64,000 bases of DNA from Pseudoduganella flava (GTDB lineage: Bacteria; Pseudomonadota; Gammaproteobacteria; Burkholderiales; Burkholderiaceae_D). The stretch spans positions 495,439-559,438 of the forward strand of contig NZ_VLKW01000004.1 in NCBI RefSeq assembly GCF_007830495.1, read 5' to 3'. The notes under the pieces are model-generated. The model did not search any database, was not told the origin of the DNA, and saw only the letters and a list, made by a program, of their open reading frames with translations. The translations under genes and the position numbers were made by a program. Shown here one piece after another: positions 38,211 to 49,932 of the stretch (the stretch's first letter is position 1; each line of letters starts with the position of its first letter).

Positions 38211-38945
38211 ATGAAACGACTGCTCTTGGCACTGATCGCGGCGTGCCTGCTCGTCGGCTGCGCGGCCACCAGCTACAAGAATGCCCGGCTCAGTGCGAAT
38301 CGGGTCCAGAACGGGATGACGGTCGCGCAGGCCGTTGAAATTCTTGGCATCCCGCCGAGCATCACCGGCCCGGACTTCGTGGAATGGCGCCGCGGCAATG
38401 CGCAGAAGTACGATGGCACGATTCACGGGTCGATCCGCTATGAGCTCAAGGATGGCGTCATCGTCAATGTGCCGCCGGAAGGCATCTTCAGCGAGGCGGC
38501 GCGCCAGCGCGTCGATGAGCAGCGCAAGGCGAAGGCGGAAGCGGATGCGAAAGCGAAAGCGGAGCGGGACGCGAAGAATGCCGAGGCCCGGGCCGCGGCG
38601 ATTGCTGCCGAGGTCGCCGCGCGCCAGCGTGCGATCATTTATTGCCAGGACAAGGCCATGTGTGCGAAGGCTTTTGCGCTGGCCCAGGTATTTGTCGCGC
38701 AGAATGCGGATCAGAAAATTCAGGTTGCAACGGATACCGTGATCGAAACCTATAACCCGACCGACGTCGGCAAGGTTGGCATGTCGGTCATGAAAGTACC
38801 GGGGAAAGGGGCGTCTGAAATGCTCGTCCTGACGCCCAGCTGCAAGGTCAGCGAATACGATAGGGACGGCGATTACTGCCGTCGCCGCCATACCAATCTC
38901 TACCTTGATTTCCGCGCGTTCATGGACGAACGGCTGGTCCGGTAA
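38211..38945 (+). CDS. Lipoprotein with BamE/SmpA-like N-terminal unit and charged helix
   Basis: A 244-residue predicted lipoprotein. The lipobox is LLVGC with Cys17. Residues 25-90 (NRVQNGMTVAQAVEILGIPP up to YELKDGVIVNVPPEG) resemble the SmpA/BamE fold, in which GMT starts the first helix. Residues 98-145 form a long Ala/Lys/Glu-rich helix (KAKAEADAKAKAERDAKNAE), probably a coiled coil. The C-terminal domain has four Cys (YCQDKAMCAKAF, PSCKVS and DYCRRR) that may form disulfides. Function unknown. The upstream 140 bp are AT-rich, unlike the neighbours. Confidence 0.65.
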   Translation: MKRLLLALIAACLLVGCAATSYKNARLSANRVQNGMTVAQAVEILGIPPSITGPDFVEWRRGNAQKYDGTIHGSIRYELKDGVIVNVPPEGIFSEAARQRVDEQRKAKAEADAKAKAERDAKNAEARAAAIAAEVAARQRAIIYCQDKAMCAKAFALAQVFVAQNADQKIQVATDTVIETYNPTDVGKVGMSVMKVPGKGASEMLVLTPSCKVSEYDRDGDYCRRRHTNLYLDFRAFMDERLVR

Positions 38946-38966
38946 GCGCAACGGTGCGGTGGCGCC

Positions 38967-41027
38967 TCAGTGCGCCACCAGCCACTGCTCCAGTGCCAAT
39001 CCCGTCAACGGCTGGCTGATGTAATTGCCTTGCACGCTGCTGCAGCCGTGCGCGGCGAGGAAGTCGTGCTGGTGGCGCGTTTCGACGCCGGTCGCCACGA
39101 CGCGGATGTTCAGGTTGTGGCCGATGTCGAGCATCGTCTTCGTCAGCGCGCCGTCGCCTTCGATTTCCCGCACGCGCGCCCGCGTCATCTTCAGCTGGCT
39201 CACCGGCAGCTTGCGCAGGCAGGACAGGTTGTTCAGCCCCGCGCCGAATTCGTCGACGGACAGGCGGATGCCCAGTTCCTGCAAGCCGTTGGCGAGCCGG
39301 GTGGCTTGCTCCGGGTCCGTCATCAGCTGTTCCTCGCGCATCTCCAGGGTCAGGCTGGACGGCTTCACGCCATGGTGGGCAACCCGCCTGGCCAGGTGGG
39401 GCAGGTAGTCGCGCTGGCTGAATTCGCGGCTGGACGCGTTGATCGAGATCGGCAGGTCCGGGTAGCCCAGGTCGGACAGCCGGCGCAAGGTGGCGCACAC
39501 GTCTTCCAGCACGCGCCGGCCCAGCGGCACGATCAGGCCGTTTTCCTCCGCTTCGGGCAGGAAGTCGGCGGGCAGCAGTTCCCCTCGTTCCGGGTGGCGC
39601 CAGCGCAGCAGTGCTTCCAGGCCGAGGATCTTGCCCGTCTCGACGGAGACGAGCGGCTGGAACAGCAGGTACAGGTCGTCGCGTTCCAGCGCTTCGCGCA
39701 GCGCCTGTTCCATGCGCTGCTTGACGGCCGTGCTCTGCGCCATGCCTTGCGAATAGAAGTGCACCGCGTCCGGGCCGCCGTGCTTGCCCTCGTACATGGC
39801 GGTGTCGGCCGCGTGCAGCAGCTCGCCGGCCGTGCGGCCGTCGTCCGGCCAGACGGCCACGCCCATGCTGGCGCCCACCGACAGCAGGCGGCCGTCCACC
39901 TCCATCTCCGGCGCCATCGCGCGGCGCACCCGGTCGATCATCTTCAGCGTGTAGCGCAGGCTCGGCTGGCCCGCCAGCACGAGCACGAATTCGTCGCCGC
40001 CCAGGCGCGCCACCGTGTCCGTCTCGCGCAGCGCCGACTGCAGGCGCAGGGCCACCTGCTTGAGCACCTGGTCGCCGGCCGAGTGACCCATCGTGTCGTT
40101 GATCTCCTTGAACTTGTTCAGGTCCATCAGCACGACCGCCACTTTCTCGTCGGCCCGCTGGGCCGCCTGCAGCGCGTGTTCGAGCCGGTCGCGCAGCAGC
40201 AGGCGGTTGGCCAGCCCCGTCAGCGGGTCGTGCGTGACGAGGTGTTCCAGCTGCGTGGTGCGCTGCTTCATCGCCGTGATGTCCTCGATGATGCCGATGA
40301 AGTGGGTGACGCGGCTGGAGCGGTCGCGCACCGGCGTCACCGTCAGGTGGTTCCAGAACAATTCGCCGTTCTTGCGCTGGTTGCGAAAGACCACGGTGGC
40401 GGGGCGGTGCGCCGCGATCGCCAGCGACAGCTGTTCGCGCTGGTCGCCATCCAGGTTCGGCGCGGCCATGAAGCGGGAATCGTGGCCCAGTGCCTCGGCC
40501 GCCGTATAGCCGCTGATCCGCTCGAACGCGGGATTGACGTATTCGATCGGGTTGTCGCGGCCTTCGTGGCGGGCGATGACGATGCCGTTGCTGGCGGCGA
40601 GGAGGGCGCGCTCGAACAGTTCCAGCTTGTCGCGCTGGCGGTAATGCGGCGTCAGGTCGACACCCATGCCGAACAGGTAGCGGCCGTCGCCGGCGATCAT
40701 CAGCCGCGAGCTGCAGAACAGGTAGGGGGTGGTGGCGCCGGCGCCATTGCGGATCGGGATTTCCAGCTGCACCTGTTCGTCCTGCTGGAACACGGCGCAG
40801 AAAGCGCGCGCCACGCGGGCCCGGTCCTCGGGCTCGAACAGTTCCAGCATGTGGACCTTGGCCAGCCGCTCGAAGGGCAGGCCGGTGGCCTCCTCCAGCT
40901 GGCGGTTCCACAGTACGAAGTAACCCGACTCGTCCAGGACATAGAATGCCCCCGCCAACAAGTCGATCACATCCCGCAACGGCAAGCCGCCGACGATGCC
41001 GGCCGCCTCCAGCCCGCTATCCACCAT
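38967..41027 (-). CDS. PAS-PAS-GGDEF-EAL signalling protein with degenerate EAL
   Basis: A 686-residue cytosolic protein. Two PAS domains (about residues 15-135 and 145-265) are followed by GGDEF (about 275-430) and EAL (about 445-684). The cyclase motif is intact: GGDEF at 343-347, and an inhibitory site RETD at 334-337, the right 5 residues upstream. The EAL domain keeps Glu471 of EAL, but at key places has DE (592-593) for DD, KMT (Thr615) for KID and ATG (Thr646) for AEG. It is therefore likely inactive as a c-di-GMP phosphodiesterase and may only bind the nucleotide. GGGGAG lies before ATG 41027; a longer start is unsupported. No partner gene is adjacent. Confidence 0.88.
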   Translation of the reverse strand: MVDSGLEAAGIVGGLPLRDVIDLLAGAFYVLDESGYFVLWNRQLEEATGLPFERLAKVHMLELFEPEDRARVARAFCAVFQQDEQVQLEIPIRNGAGATTPYLFCSSRLMIAGDGRYLFGMGVDLTPHYRQRDKLELFERALLAASNGIVIARHEGRDNPIEYVNPAFERISGYTAAEALGHDSRFMAAPNLDGDQREQLSLAIAAHRPATVVFRNQRKNGELFWNHLTVTPVRDRSSRVTHFIGIIEDITAMKQRTTQLEHLVTHDPLTGLANRLLLRDRLEHALQAAQRADEKVAVVLMDLNKFKEINDTMGHSAGDQVLKQVALRLQSALRETDTVARLGGDEFVLVLAGQPSLRYTLKMIDRVRRAMAPEMEVDGRLLSVGASMGVAVWPDDGRTAGELLHAADTAMYEGKHGGPDAVHFYSQGMAQSTAVKQRMEQALREALERDDLYLLFQPLVSVETGKILGLEALLRWRHPERGELLPADFLPEAEENGLIVPLGRRVLEDVCATLRRLSDLGYPDLPISINASSREFSQRDYLPHLARRVAHHGVKPSSLTLEMREEQLMTDPEQATRLANGLQELGIRLSVDEFGAGLNNLSCLRKLPVSQLKMTRARVREIEGDGALTKTMLDIGHNLNIRVVATGVETRHQHDFLAAHGCSSVQGNYISQPLTGLALEQWLVAH

Positions 41028-41171
41028 GTCACTCCCCAAATTGTTTTTGTTCGGGTGCCGGCGCGGGTCGAGACGGCTTGCCGCCGGCTGGCAATGCCGT
41101 CGTGTAGAACGAGTGTGGATGAAATCACAAAAACATGACGCGCGCTTGAGCGCCACTGCTGAGCGTGGATA

Positions 41172-41576
41172 TCAGTCGGAAAGCCGGTCCTCGTCCAGCA
41201 GGGCGGCGATCTCGGCACGCTCGTGCGCCGTCACGTGGCCGCCGCGCAGCGCCGCCAGCACGAGGGCCTTGCCGGAACCGGAAAACGCCTTCTGGATCAG
41301 GTCTTTCAACAGGCTGGTCTGGATCGAATCCTGCGCCTGGGCCGGCGCGTAGACGTGGGCGCGGGCGCTTTCGTCGCGCGTCAGCAAGCCTTTGCCGTGC
41401 ATCACCTGCAGTAGCCGTAGCACGTTTGCATAGGTCAAGTCGGGCCGCGCTTCGCGGGCCGCCTCGTGCACCTGGCGGGCCGTGGCGGGCCCCAGCTTGT
41501 AGAGCAGGCGCAGCATTTCGAGTTCGGACGGGGTCGGCTTGACGGCCGGAGGCGATGGGCGAGATGACGTGTTCAT
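41172..41576 (-). CDS. BlaI/MecI/CopY-family transcriptional repressor
   Basis: A 134-residue protein. The winged helix is in TPSELEMLRLLYKLGPATAR and LTYANVLRLLQVMHGKGLLT (residues 13-72). A C-terminal dimerisation helix follows (SLLKDLIQKAFSGSGKALVL). Family members repress beta-lactamase, methicillin-resistance or copper genes and are released by proteolysis or metal. Here no BlaR1-like protease, beta-lactamase or copper ATPase is beside it, so the target is unknown. ATG 41576 is chosen; the extra N-terminal residues from the upstream frame have no family match. A CTAGA-N8-TCTAG site lies 36 bp upstream. Confidence 0.8.
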   Translation of the reverse strand: MNTSSRPSPPAVKPTPSELEMLRLLYKLGPATARQVHEAAREARPDLTYANVLRLLQVMHGKGLLTRDESARAHVYAPAQAQDSIQTSLLKDLIQKAFSGSGKALVLAALRGGHVTAHERAEIAALLDEDRLSD

Positions 41577-41886
41577 GCGCTTTCCTGAGGGATGGAAGTA
41601 GAATAGATGATCTAGAACGACTTGTCTAGCAAGGCCAAGGCGGGGCGCATCCCTACCAAATGGCTGGAACATCCCTATTTATCGGATTGGAGGTTGTTGT
41701 GCCTCAAGACGCCATGCTATGCTTGGCGGCTGTTTCTGGGGCGTCCGGAATGAACTTGTCTTTCGGGCAACCCTAAGGTCCTTCCCCCACAACTTGATGT
41801 GCGATCCGCTAACCGGTCAGGCCGTGTCGCGGAAGGTTAGATTAACCCGCCCCATACTCGCGAAGCGCGAAGAAAGGTGAGCAAGA
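41577..41886. promoter_or_regulatory. Control region between the BlaI-like gene and odhA
   Basis: A 310-bp gene-free region between divergent starts. It contains a repressor-like inverted repeat near the BlaI-type gene (listed separately). The odhA side has no clear consensus promoter; an AAAGGTGAG ribosome site lies just before the odhA ATG. No riboswitch or small RNA is recognised. Confidence 0.35.
41612..41629. promoter_or_regulatory. Candidate operator of the BlaI-like repressor
   Basis: CTAGA and TCTAG form perfect 5-bp arms around 8 bp, 36 bp before the BlaI-type start. BlaI/CopY repressors bind dyads of this shape around their own promoters. Autorepression is inferred from position. 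Confidence 0.45.
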
Positions 41887-44742
<2,856 letters not shown>

Positions 44743-44750
44743 ATCACGGC

Positions 44751-44786
44751 AGCGCCGTCCGCACCCGCGAGAGGGCGGACGGCGCT
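44751..44786 (+). other. 12-bp stem hairpin between odhA and odhB
   Basis: AGCGCCGTCCGC and GCGGACGGCGCT are perfect 12-bp arms around a 12-nt loop, beginning 9 nt after the odhA stop and ending 31 nt before the odhB ATG. There is no T run, so transcription should continue. It probably acts as a stabilising or processing hairpin in the operon mRNA. Confidence 0.6.
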
Positions 44787-44816
44787 TACGCATCTATTGA
44801 ATACACGGAGTAATAC

Positions 44817-46082
44817 ATGGCACAAATCGAAGTCAAAGTTCCACAACTGTCGGAATCCGTCGCCGAGGCGACCCTGCTGTCCTGGCACAAGAAGGTCGGC
44901 GACAGCGTCGCGCGCGACGAGAACCTGATCGACATCGAAACCGACAAAGTGGTCCTGGAACTTCCCGCGCCGTCCGCCGGTGTGATCGTGCAGATCATCA
45001 AGGCCGACGGCGCCACCGTCGTTGCCGACGAAGTGATCGCCATCATCGATACCGAAGCCTCCGCACAGGTTTCGCCGATCGCCGTGACGGCAGCGCCTGT
45101 CGAGGCGGCACCGGCACCGGCGGCGGCACCTGCCGCAGGTTCGGCTGCAAGCACGGGCGGTTCGAAAGGCGACGTGGCCATGCCGGCCGCCGCCAAGATC
45201 CTGTCCGAGAAGGGCCTGTCCGCGACCGACGTCGCCGGCTCCGGCAAGGATGGCCGCGTGACCAAGGGCGACGCCCTGGCCGCAGCACCGAAGCCTGCCG
45301 CACCTGCACCGCTGGCCCAGCCGGCCGCCAAGCCCGCACTGCAGAAAGTCGCCGCGCCGGCATCGAGCGCGAACCTGGGCGACCGTCCGGAAGAGCGTGT
45401 GCCGATGAGCCGCCTGCGCGCCCGTATCGCCGAGCGCCTCGTCGAATCCCAGTCCACCAACGCCATCCTGACCACCTTCAACGAGGTGAACATGAAGCCG
45501 GTGATGGACCTGCGCAACAAGTACAAGGACAAGTTCGAGAAAGAGCACGGCGTCAAGCTGGGCTTCATGTCGTTCTTCGTCAAGGCCGCCGTTGCCGCGC
45601 TGAAGAAGTACCCGATCCTGAACGCTTCGGTCGACGGTAACGACATCGTCTACCACGGCTACTTCGACATCGGTATCGCCGTTGGTTCGCCGCGCGGCCT
45701 GGTGGTGCCGATCCTGCGCAACGCCGACCAGATGACGATCGCCGAGATCGAGAAGAAGATCGGCGAATTCGGCGCGAAAGCCAAGGAAGGCAAGCTGACC
45801 CTGGAAGACCTGACCGGCGGTACGTTCTCGATCTCGAACGGCGGTACGTTCGGCTCGATGCTGTCGACCCCGATCATCAACCCGCCGCAGTCGGCGATCC
45901 TGGGCGTGCACGCGACCAAGGACCGCGCTGTCGTCGAAGACGGCCAGATCGTGATCCGCCCGATGAACTACCTGGCGATGTCCTACGACCACCGCATCAT
46001 CGACGGCCGCGAAGCCGTGCTGGGCCTGGTGGCGATGAAGGAAGCGCTGGAAGATCCGGCACGCCTGCTGCTGGATCTGTAA
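44817..46082 (+). CDS. odhB: Dihydrolipoyllysine-residue succinyltransferase, E2 of the 2-oxoglutarate dehydrogenase complex
   Basis: A 421-residue E2 subunit (also called sucB). One lipoyl domain covers residues 1-78, with the lipoylated Lys in [15 protein letters not shown]. An Ala/Pro linker follows at about 82-115. The peripheral E1/E3-binding domain is at 120-156 ([20 protein letters not shown]), and the catalytic domain occupies about 190-421. The active-site His and Asp are in [17 protein letters not shown]. It is coupled with odhA and lpdA and closes with TAA at 46080. Confidence 0.97.
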   Translation: MAQIEVKVPQLSESVAEATLLSWHKKVGDSVARDENLIDIETDKVVLELPAPSAGVIVQIIKADGATVVADEVIAIIDTEASAQVSPIAVTAAPVEAAPAPAAAPAAGSAASTGGSKGDVAMPAAAKILSEKGLSATDVAGSGKDGRVTKGDALAAAPKPAAPAPLAQPAAKPALQKVAAPASSANLGDRPEERVPMSRLRARIAERLVESQSTNAILTTFNEVNMKPVMDLRNKYKDKFEKEHGVKLGFMSFFVKAAVAALKKYPILNASVDGNDIVYHGYFDIGIAVGSPRGLVVPILRNADQMTIAEIEKKIGEFGAKAKEGKLTLEDLTGGTFSISNGGTFGSMLSTPIINPPQSAILGVHATKDRAVVEDGQIVIRPMNYLAMSYDHRIIDGREAVLGLVAMKEALEDPARLLLDL

Positions 46083-46132
46083 TCGGTCTTGAAGAGTAGG
46101 TAAATCACGCTTTCACCCCGAAGGCAAACCCT

Positions 46133-46159
46133 GGGGTCAGACCCGCCGGGTCTGACCCC
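46133..46159. repeat. Intergenic palindrome, GGGGTCAGACCC family, copy 4
   Basis: Perfect 12-bp arms around GCC. Outer arms containing AAGGCA and TGCCTT (46116-46176) extend it to a larger hairpin. It lies inside an operon, between odhB and the SHOCT-PspC gene, so the transcript of the distal genes must pass through it. Confidence 0.8.
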
Positions 46160-46213
46160 GGCTTCTGCCTTGGGGTTGAAAACCGGCCGTGGCCCTTTTG
46201 CGAGAGGTACCCC

Positions 46214-46558
46214 ATGAGCATCTCCGACGAAATCAAACGCCTGCACGAGCTGCACCAGGCAGGCGCCTTGACGGACGAGGAATTCACTCGCGCCAAGGAA
46301 CGCCTGATCGCGGGCGCCGGCGCCCCGCGGGGCAACGGCGACCTGGCCAGCGAGTTCTCGAGCCTGCGCCGTTCGCGCATCGACCGCTGGCTCGGCGGCG
46401 TCTGCGGCGGCATCGCCAGGGCGTCCGGTGTCGATTCGTGGATCTGGCGTCTCGTGTTCGTGCTGTTCACGATCTCGTTCGGGTTCGGGCTGGTGATTTA
46501 CATTCTGTTGTGGATATTCGTCCCTGAAGAGGACGATCTGACTGGGAAAAACACATGA
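46214..46558 (+). CDS. SHOCT-PspC domain membrane protein
   Basis: A 114-residue protein. Residues 4-35 form a SHOCT motif ([20 protein letters not shown]), the short C-terminal-type helix pair that mediates oligomerisation, here placed first. Residues 52-105 are a PspC domain ([20 protein letters not shown]) with a membrane segment ([20 protein letters not shown]). Phage-shock PspC proteins sense or resist envelope stress. The gene lies between odhB and lpdA and overlaps the lpdA start by 4 nt (ATGA), so it is translationally coupled to the E3 gene. A direct role in the dehydrogenase complex is not established. Confidence 0.85.
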   Translation: MSISDEIKRLHELHQAGALTDEEFTRAKERLIAGAGAPRGNGDLASEFSSLRRSRIDRWLGGVCGGIARASGVDSWIWRLVFVLFTISFGFGLVIYILLWIFVPEEDDLTGKNT

Positions 46559-47988
46559 GCAACAAACAATTCGACGTAGTGGTGATCGGCGCCGGCCCCG
46601 GCGGCTATATCGCGGCAATCCGCGCGGCCCAGCTGGGCTTTTCCGTGGCCTGCATCGACGAGTGGGCCAACGACAAGGGCGGCCCGGCACCGGGCGGCAC
46701 CTGCACCAACGTCGGCTGCATCCCGTCGAAAGCGCTGCTGCAATCGTCGGAACACTTCGAGCACGCCGGCCACGCATTCAAGGATCACGGCATTGAAGTG
46801 TCGGGCCTGGCCCTGAACCTGGGCCAGATGCTCAAGCGTAAGAACACCGTCGTCAAGCAGAACAACGACGGCATCCTGTTCCTGTTCAAGAAGAACAAGG
46901 TCACGTTCTTCCACGGCCGCGGCGCCTTCGCCGGCGCGCAAGGAGCGGAAGGCTACCCGATCGCGATCACGGGCCCGACCACGGAAACGATCAACGCGAA
47001 GCAGGTGATCGTGGCGACGGGTTCGAACCCGCGCGCGCTGCCGAACGCACCGTTCGACGAGAAGCTGGTGCTGTCCAACACGGGCGCGCTGGCGATCGAC
47101 GCCGTGCCCGCGAAACTGGGCGTGATCGGTGCCGGCGTGATCGGCCTGGAGATGGGTTCCGTGTGGCGCCGCCTGGGTGCCGACGTGACCGTGCTGGAAG
47201 GCCTGCCGACGTTCCTCGGCGCCGTCGACGAGCAGATCGCCAAGGAAGCGCACAAGATGTTCACGAAGCAGGGCCTGAAGATCAGCCTGGGCGTGAAGGT
47301 CGAGAGCGTGACGCCGGGCGCGAACAACGTCACCGTCAAGTACGCCGATGCGCAGGGCGCCGCACAGGAAGCGGTGTTCGACAAGCTGATCGTGTCGATC
47401 GGCCGCGTGCCGAACACGAACGGCCTGGGTGCCGACAAGGCCGGCCTGGCGCTGGACGAACGCGGCTTCATCGCCGTCGACGACGACTGCAAGACGAACC
47501 TGCCGAACGTGTGGGCGATCGGCGACGTCGTGCGCGGCCCGATGCTGGCGCACAAGGCGGAAGAAGAGGGCGTTGCCGTGGCCGAGCGTATCGCCGGCCA
47601 GCACGGTCACACCAACTTCGACACGATCCCCTGGGTCATCTACACGTCGCCGGAAATCGCCTGGGTCGGCAAGACCGAGCAGCAACTGAAAGCTGCCGGC
47701 GTGGCGTACAAGGCCGGCACGTTCCCGTTCCTGGCAAACGGCCGCGCCCGCGCGCTGGGCGATACGTCCGGCATGGTGAAGTTCCTGGCCGACGCGACGA
47801 CCGACGAGATCCTGGGCGTGCACATCATCGGCCCGATGGCGTCCGAACTGATCTCCGAAGCCGTCGTGGCGATGGAGTTCAAGGCATCGGCCGAAGACAT
47901 CGCCCGCATCTGCCACGCCCACCCGTCGCTGTCCGAAGCGACCAAGGAAGCGGCACTGGCCATCGACAAGCGCACCCTCAACTTCTAA
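46555..47988 (+). CDS. lpdA: Dihydrolipoamide dehydrogenase (E3)
   Basis: A 477-residue FAD-dependent disulfide reductase that reoxidises lipoyl groups. The FAD motif is [20 protein letters not shown] (residues 7-26). The redox disulfide is in [16 protein letters not shown]. The NAD motif is [20 protein letters not shown]. The C-terminal active-site His-Glu is in [18 protein letters not shown]. It overlaps the PspC gene by 4 nt and ends before a strong terminator. Confidence 0.97.
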   Translation: MSNKQFDVVVIGAGPGGYIAAIRAAQLGFSVACIDEWANDKGGPAPGGTCTNVGCIPSKALLQSSEHFEHAGHAFKDHGIEVSGLALNLGQMLKRKNTVVKQNNDGILFLFKKNKVTFFHGRGAFAGAQGAEGYPIAITGPTTETINAKQVIVATGSNPRALPNAPFDEKLVLSNTGALAIDAVPAKLGVIGAGVIGLEMGSVWRRLGADVTVLEGLPTFLGAVDEQIAKEAHKMFTKQGLKISLGVKVESVTPGANNVTVKYADAQGAAQEAVFDKLIVSIGRVPNTNGLGADKAGLALDERGFIAVDDDCKTNLPNVWAIGDVVRGPMLAHKAEEEGVAVAERIAGQHGHTNFDTIPWVIYTSPEIAWVGKTEQQLKAAGVAYKAGTFPFLANGRARALGDTSGMVKFLADATTDEILGVHIIGPMASELISEAVVAMEFKASAEDIARICHAHPSLSEATKEAALAIDKRTLNF

Positions 47989-48008
47989 GTTGATGCGTTG
48001 ACGTCCCG

Positions 48009-48038
48009 CCGGGCCGGCCTTGCCGGCCCGGTGTTTTT
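48009..48038 (+). terminator. Rho-independent terminator after lpdA
   Basis: CCGGGCCGGC and GCCGGCCCGG are perfect 10-bp arms around CTT, followed by TGTTTTT. It lies 20 nt after the lpdA stop and closes the odh operon, just ahead of zapE. Confidence 0.85.
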
Positions 48039-48056
48039 GTATGAACGACTCATTTC

Positions 48057-49154
48057 ATGAACGTCCTCGAGTTTTACCAGCACGCGCTGGAACAGCGCAA
48101 CTTCAAGCCGGATGAAGCGCAGCGCCGCGCCGTCGAACGGCTGCAGCAGTGCTACGACGAGTGGGTGGGCTACAAGGCCCAGCGCTCGAACAGCTTCAAG
48201 CGCCTGATCAACCGCCCCGAGCCGCCGCGCGGCGTGTACATGTGGGGTGGCGTCGGCCGGGGCAAATCGTTCCTGATGGACTCGTTCTATTCGGTCGTGC
48301 CCGTGGTCCGCAAGACCCGGCTGCACTTCCACGAATTCATGCGCGCCGTGCACATCCAGCTCGACGAGCTGATGGGCATCGCCGACCCGCTCGACGAGGT
48401 GGCGAAACGGATCGCGAAAAAATACCGGCTGATCTGCTTCGACGAATTCCACGTGTCCGACGTGGCCGATGCGATGATCCTGTATAACCTGATGAAGGCA
48501 CTGTACGACAACGGCGTGTCGTTCATCATGACGTCGAACTACGAGCCGTCGACCTTGTACCCGGACGGGCTGCACCGCGACCGCATCCTGCCCACCATCG
48601 CCCTCCTGAAGGAGAAGATGGACGTGCTGAACGTGGATGCCGGCGTCGACTACCGCGGCCGCGCGCTCGAGCAGGTGCAGGCCTACTACATGCCGCTGAA
48701 CGCGGCCACCGATGCGAAGCTGCGCGAAGCGTTCACGAAGCTGGCCGACACGCGGGAGGAAGACCCGCACATCACCATCGAAGGCCGCGAGCTGCGCGCG
48801 CTGCGCCGCGCCGGCACGGTGATCTGGTTCGACTTCCAGACGCTGTGCGGCGGCCCCCGCTCGCAGAACGACTACCTGGAAATCGCCAGCCGTTTTCATA
48901 CCGTGATATTGTCCGGTGTGCCGATGATGTCGGCCGGCCAGTCGTCCGAAGCGCGCCGCTTCACGTGGCTGATCGACGTGTTCTACGACCAGGGCGTGAA
49001 GCTGATCATGTCCGCCGAGGTCGAACCGGAAGAGCTGTACACGACCGGCATGCTGGCCAACGAATTCCACCGCACCGTGTCGCGCATCGTCGAGATGCAG
49101 TCGCGCGAATACATGGAAAAGGCCCAGCGCGGCGCGGCCGCCGGCCTGACCTGA
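48057..49154 (+). CDS. zapE: Cell division protein ZapE (AFG1-like ATPase)
   Basis: A 365-residue AAA-type ATPase. Walker A is GGVGRGKSFLMD (about residues 64-75). Walker B is LICFDEFHVSDVADAM (about 125-140). The sensor region follows as MTSNYEPSTLYPDGLHRDRI. In E. coli ZapE is a division-associated ATPase needed at low oxygen and high temperature; the mitochondrial homologue AFG1 acts in protein quality control. The ATG at 48057 starts with MNVLEFYQHALEQRNF, typical of the family. The gene stands between two terminated units. Confidence 0.9.
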   Translation: MNVLEFYQHALEQRNFKPDEAQRRAVERLQQCYDEWVGYKAQRSNSFKRLINRPEPPRGVYMWGGVGRGKSFLMDSFYSVVPVVRKTRLHFHEFMRAVHIQLDELMGIADPLDEVAKRIAKKYRLICFDEFHVSDVADAMILYNLMKALYDNGVSFIMTSNYEPSTLYPDGLHRDRILPTIALLKEKMDVLNVDAGVDYRGRALEQVQAYYMPLNAATDAKLREAFTKLADTREEDPHITIEGRELRALRRAGTVIWFDFQTLCGGPRSQNDYLEIASRFHTVILSGVPMMSAGQSSEARRFTWLIDVFYDQGVKLIMSAEVEPEELYTTGMLANEFHRTVSRIVEMQSREYMEKAQRGAAAGLT

Positions 49155-49170
49155 TGAGGGATTGAGAAAG

Positions 49171-49890
49171 ATGGCATTGCATTTGAAAGCAACGATGGCG
49201 GTTGGCGCCCTGATCTGCGGCCTGGCCGGCGCGGCCGCGGCGCAGGAACTCCCTGCCCGGGTACCGAACCCGGCGATCACCACGGTCGAACAGGCCGACG
49301 CCAAGCTGGCCGACGTGAAGCGCGAGCGCGACGCGGCCGAAGCCGACTACGCCGCCGCGGAGCAGGTGTGTTACGCGAAGTTCTTCGTCAATAACTGCCT
49401 CGACAAGGCGAAGGAAACCCGGCGCGCCCGGCTGGCCGAGCTGCGCAAGCTCGAGATCGACGCGAACTACTTCAAGCGCAAGAACTCCGTCGAGGTGCGC
49501 GACCGCGAGCTGGAAGAGCGCGCCCAGCGCGACGCGGCCGAGCAAGCGTCGCGCGCCGCGAAACCGCCGGCACAGCGCGTGAACCCGGACGACAAGCCGC
49601 GGCCCGTACCGCTGGTGAAGACGCCCGCCGAACGCCAGGCCGAGTATGCCGAGCGCCAGAAGCAGCGCCAGGCGGCCGACGCGAAGAAGGCCAGCGAGCG
49701 CGCACAGAACGTCGCGGACTACCAGCGCAAGCAGGCCGAATCCGCGGAACGCCAGCAGCGCGTGGCCGACAAGAAGGCCGAGCGCGAAGCCCGGCGCCTC
49801 AAGCGTGAAGCGGACGAGGCGGCGAAGAAGGCTGCCGCCGCGGCACGCGCGAAGGAAAAGGCGGAAGGCAAGCCGCGTACGGTCGACTGA
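49171..49890 (+). CDS. Secreted or envelope protein with a long charged coiled-coil tail
   Basis: A 239-residue protein. Residues 1-24 are a signal peptide (ATMAVGALICGLAGAAAAQE). Residues 37-90 contain a helix with two Cys (EQVCYAKFFVNNCLDKAKET) that could form a disulfide. The remainder is Arg/Ala/Glu/Lys-rich and nearly all helical (EYAERQKQRQAADAKKASER). It is probably a periplasmic coiled coil. I do not recognise a family. The gene begins 16 nt after zapE, so it may share its transcript. A terminator follows at 49905. Confidence 0.65.
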   Translation: MALHLKATMAVGALICGLAGAAAAQELPARVPNPAITTVEQADAKLADVKRERDAAEADYAAAEQVCYAKFFVNNCLDKAKETRRARLAELRKLEIDANYFKRKNSVEVRDRELEERAQRDAAEQASRAAKPPAQRVNPDDKPRPVPLVKTPAERQAEYAERQKQRQAADAKKASERAQNVADYQRKQAESAERQQRVADKKAEREARRLKREADEAAKKAAAAARAKEKAEGKPRTVD

Positions 49891-49904
49891 CCGCGCGCTT
49901 GACG

Positions 49905-49932
49905 AAAAGGCCGGCGTTTGCCGGCTTTTTTT
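49905..49932. terminator. Terminator between convergent genes
   Basis: GCCGGC pairs with a second GCCGGC around GTTT, flanked by AAAAG and TTTTTTT. The hairpin serves the coiled-coil gene on the plus strand; its A side may serve the Ohr gene, whose stop at 49931 overlaps the T run. Confidence 0.7.

Noticed and set aside
41577..41886. A riboswitch or small RNA before odhA
   Set aside because: No conserved fold or terminator could be recognised in the region.
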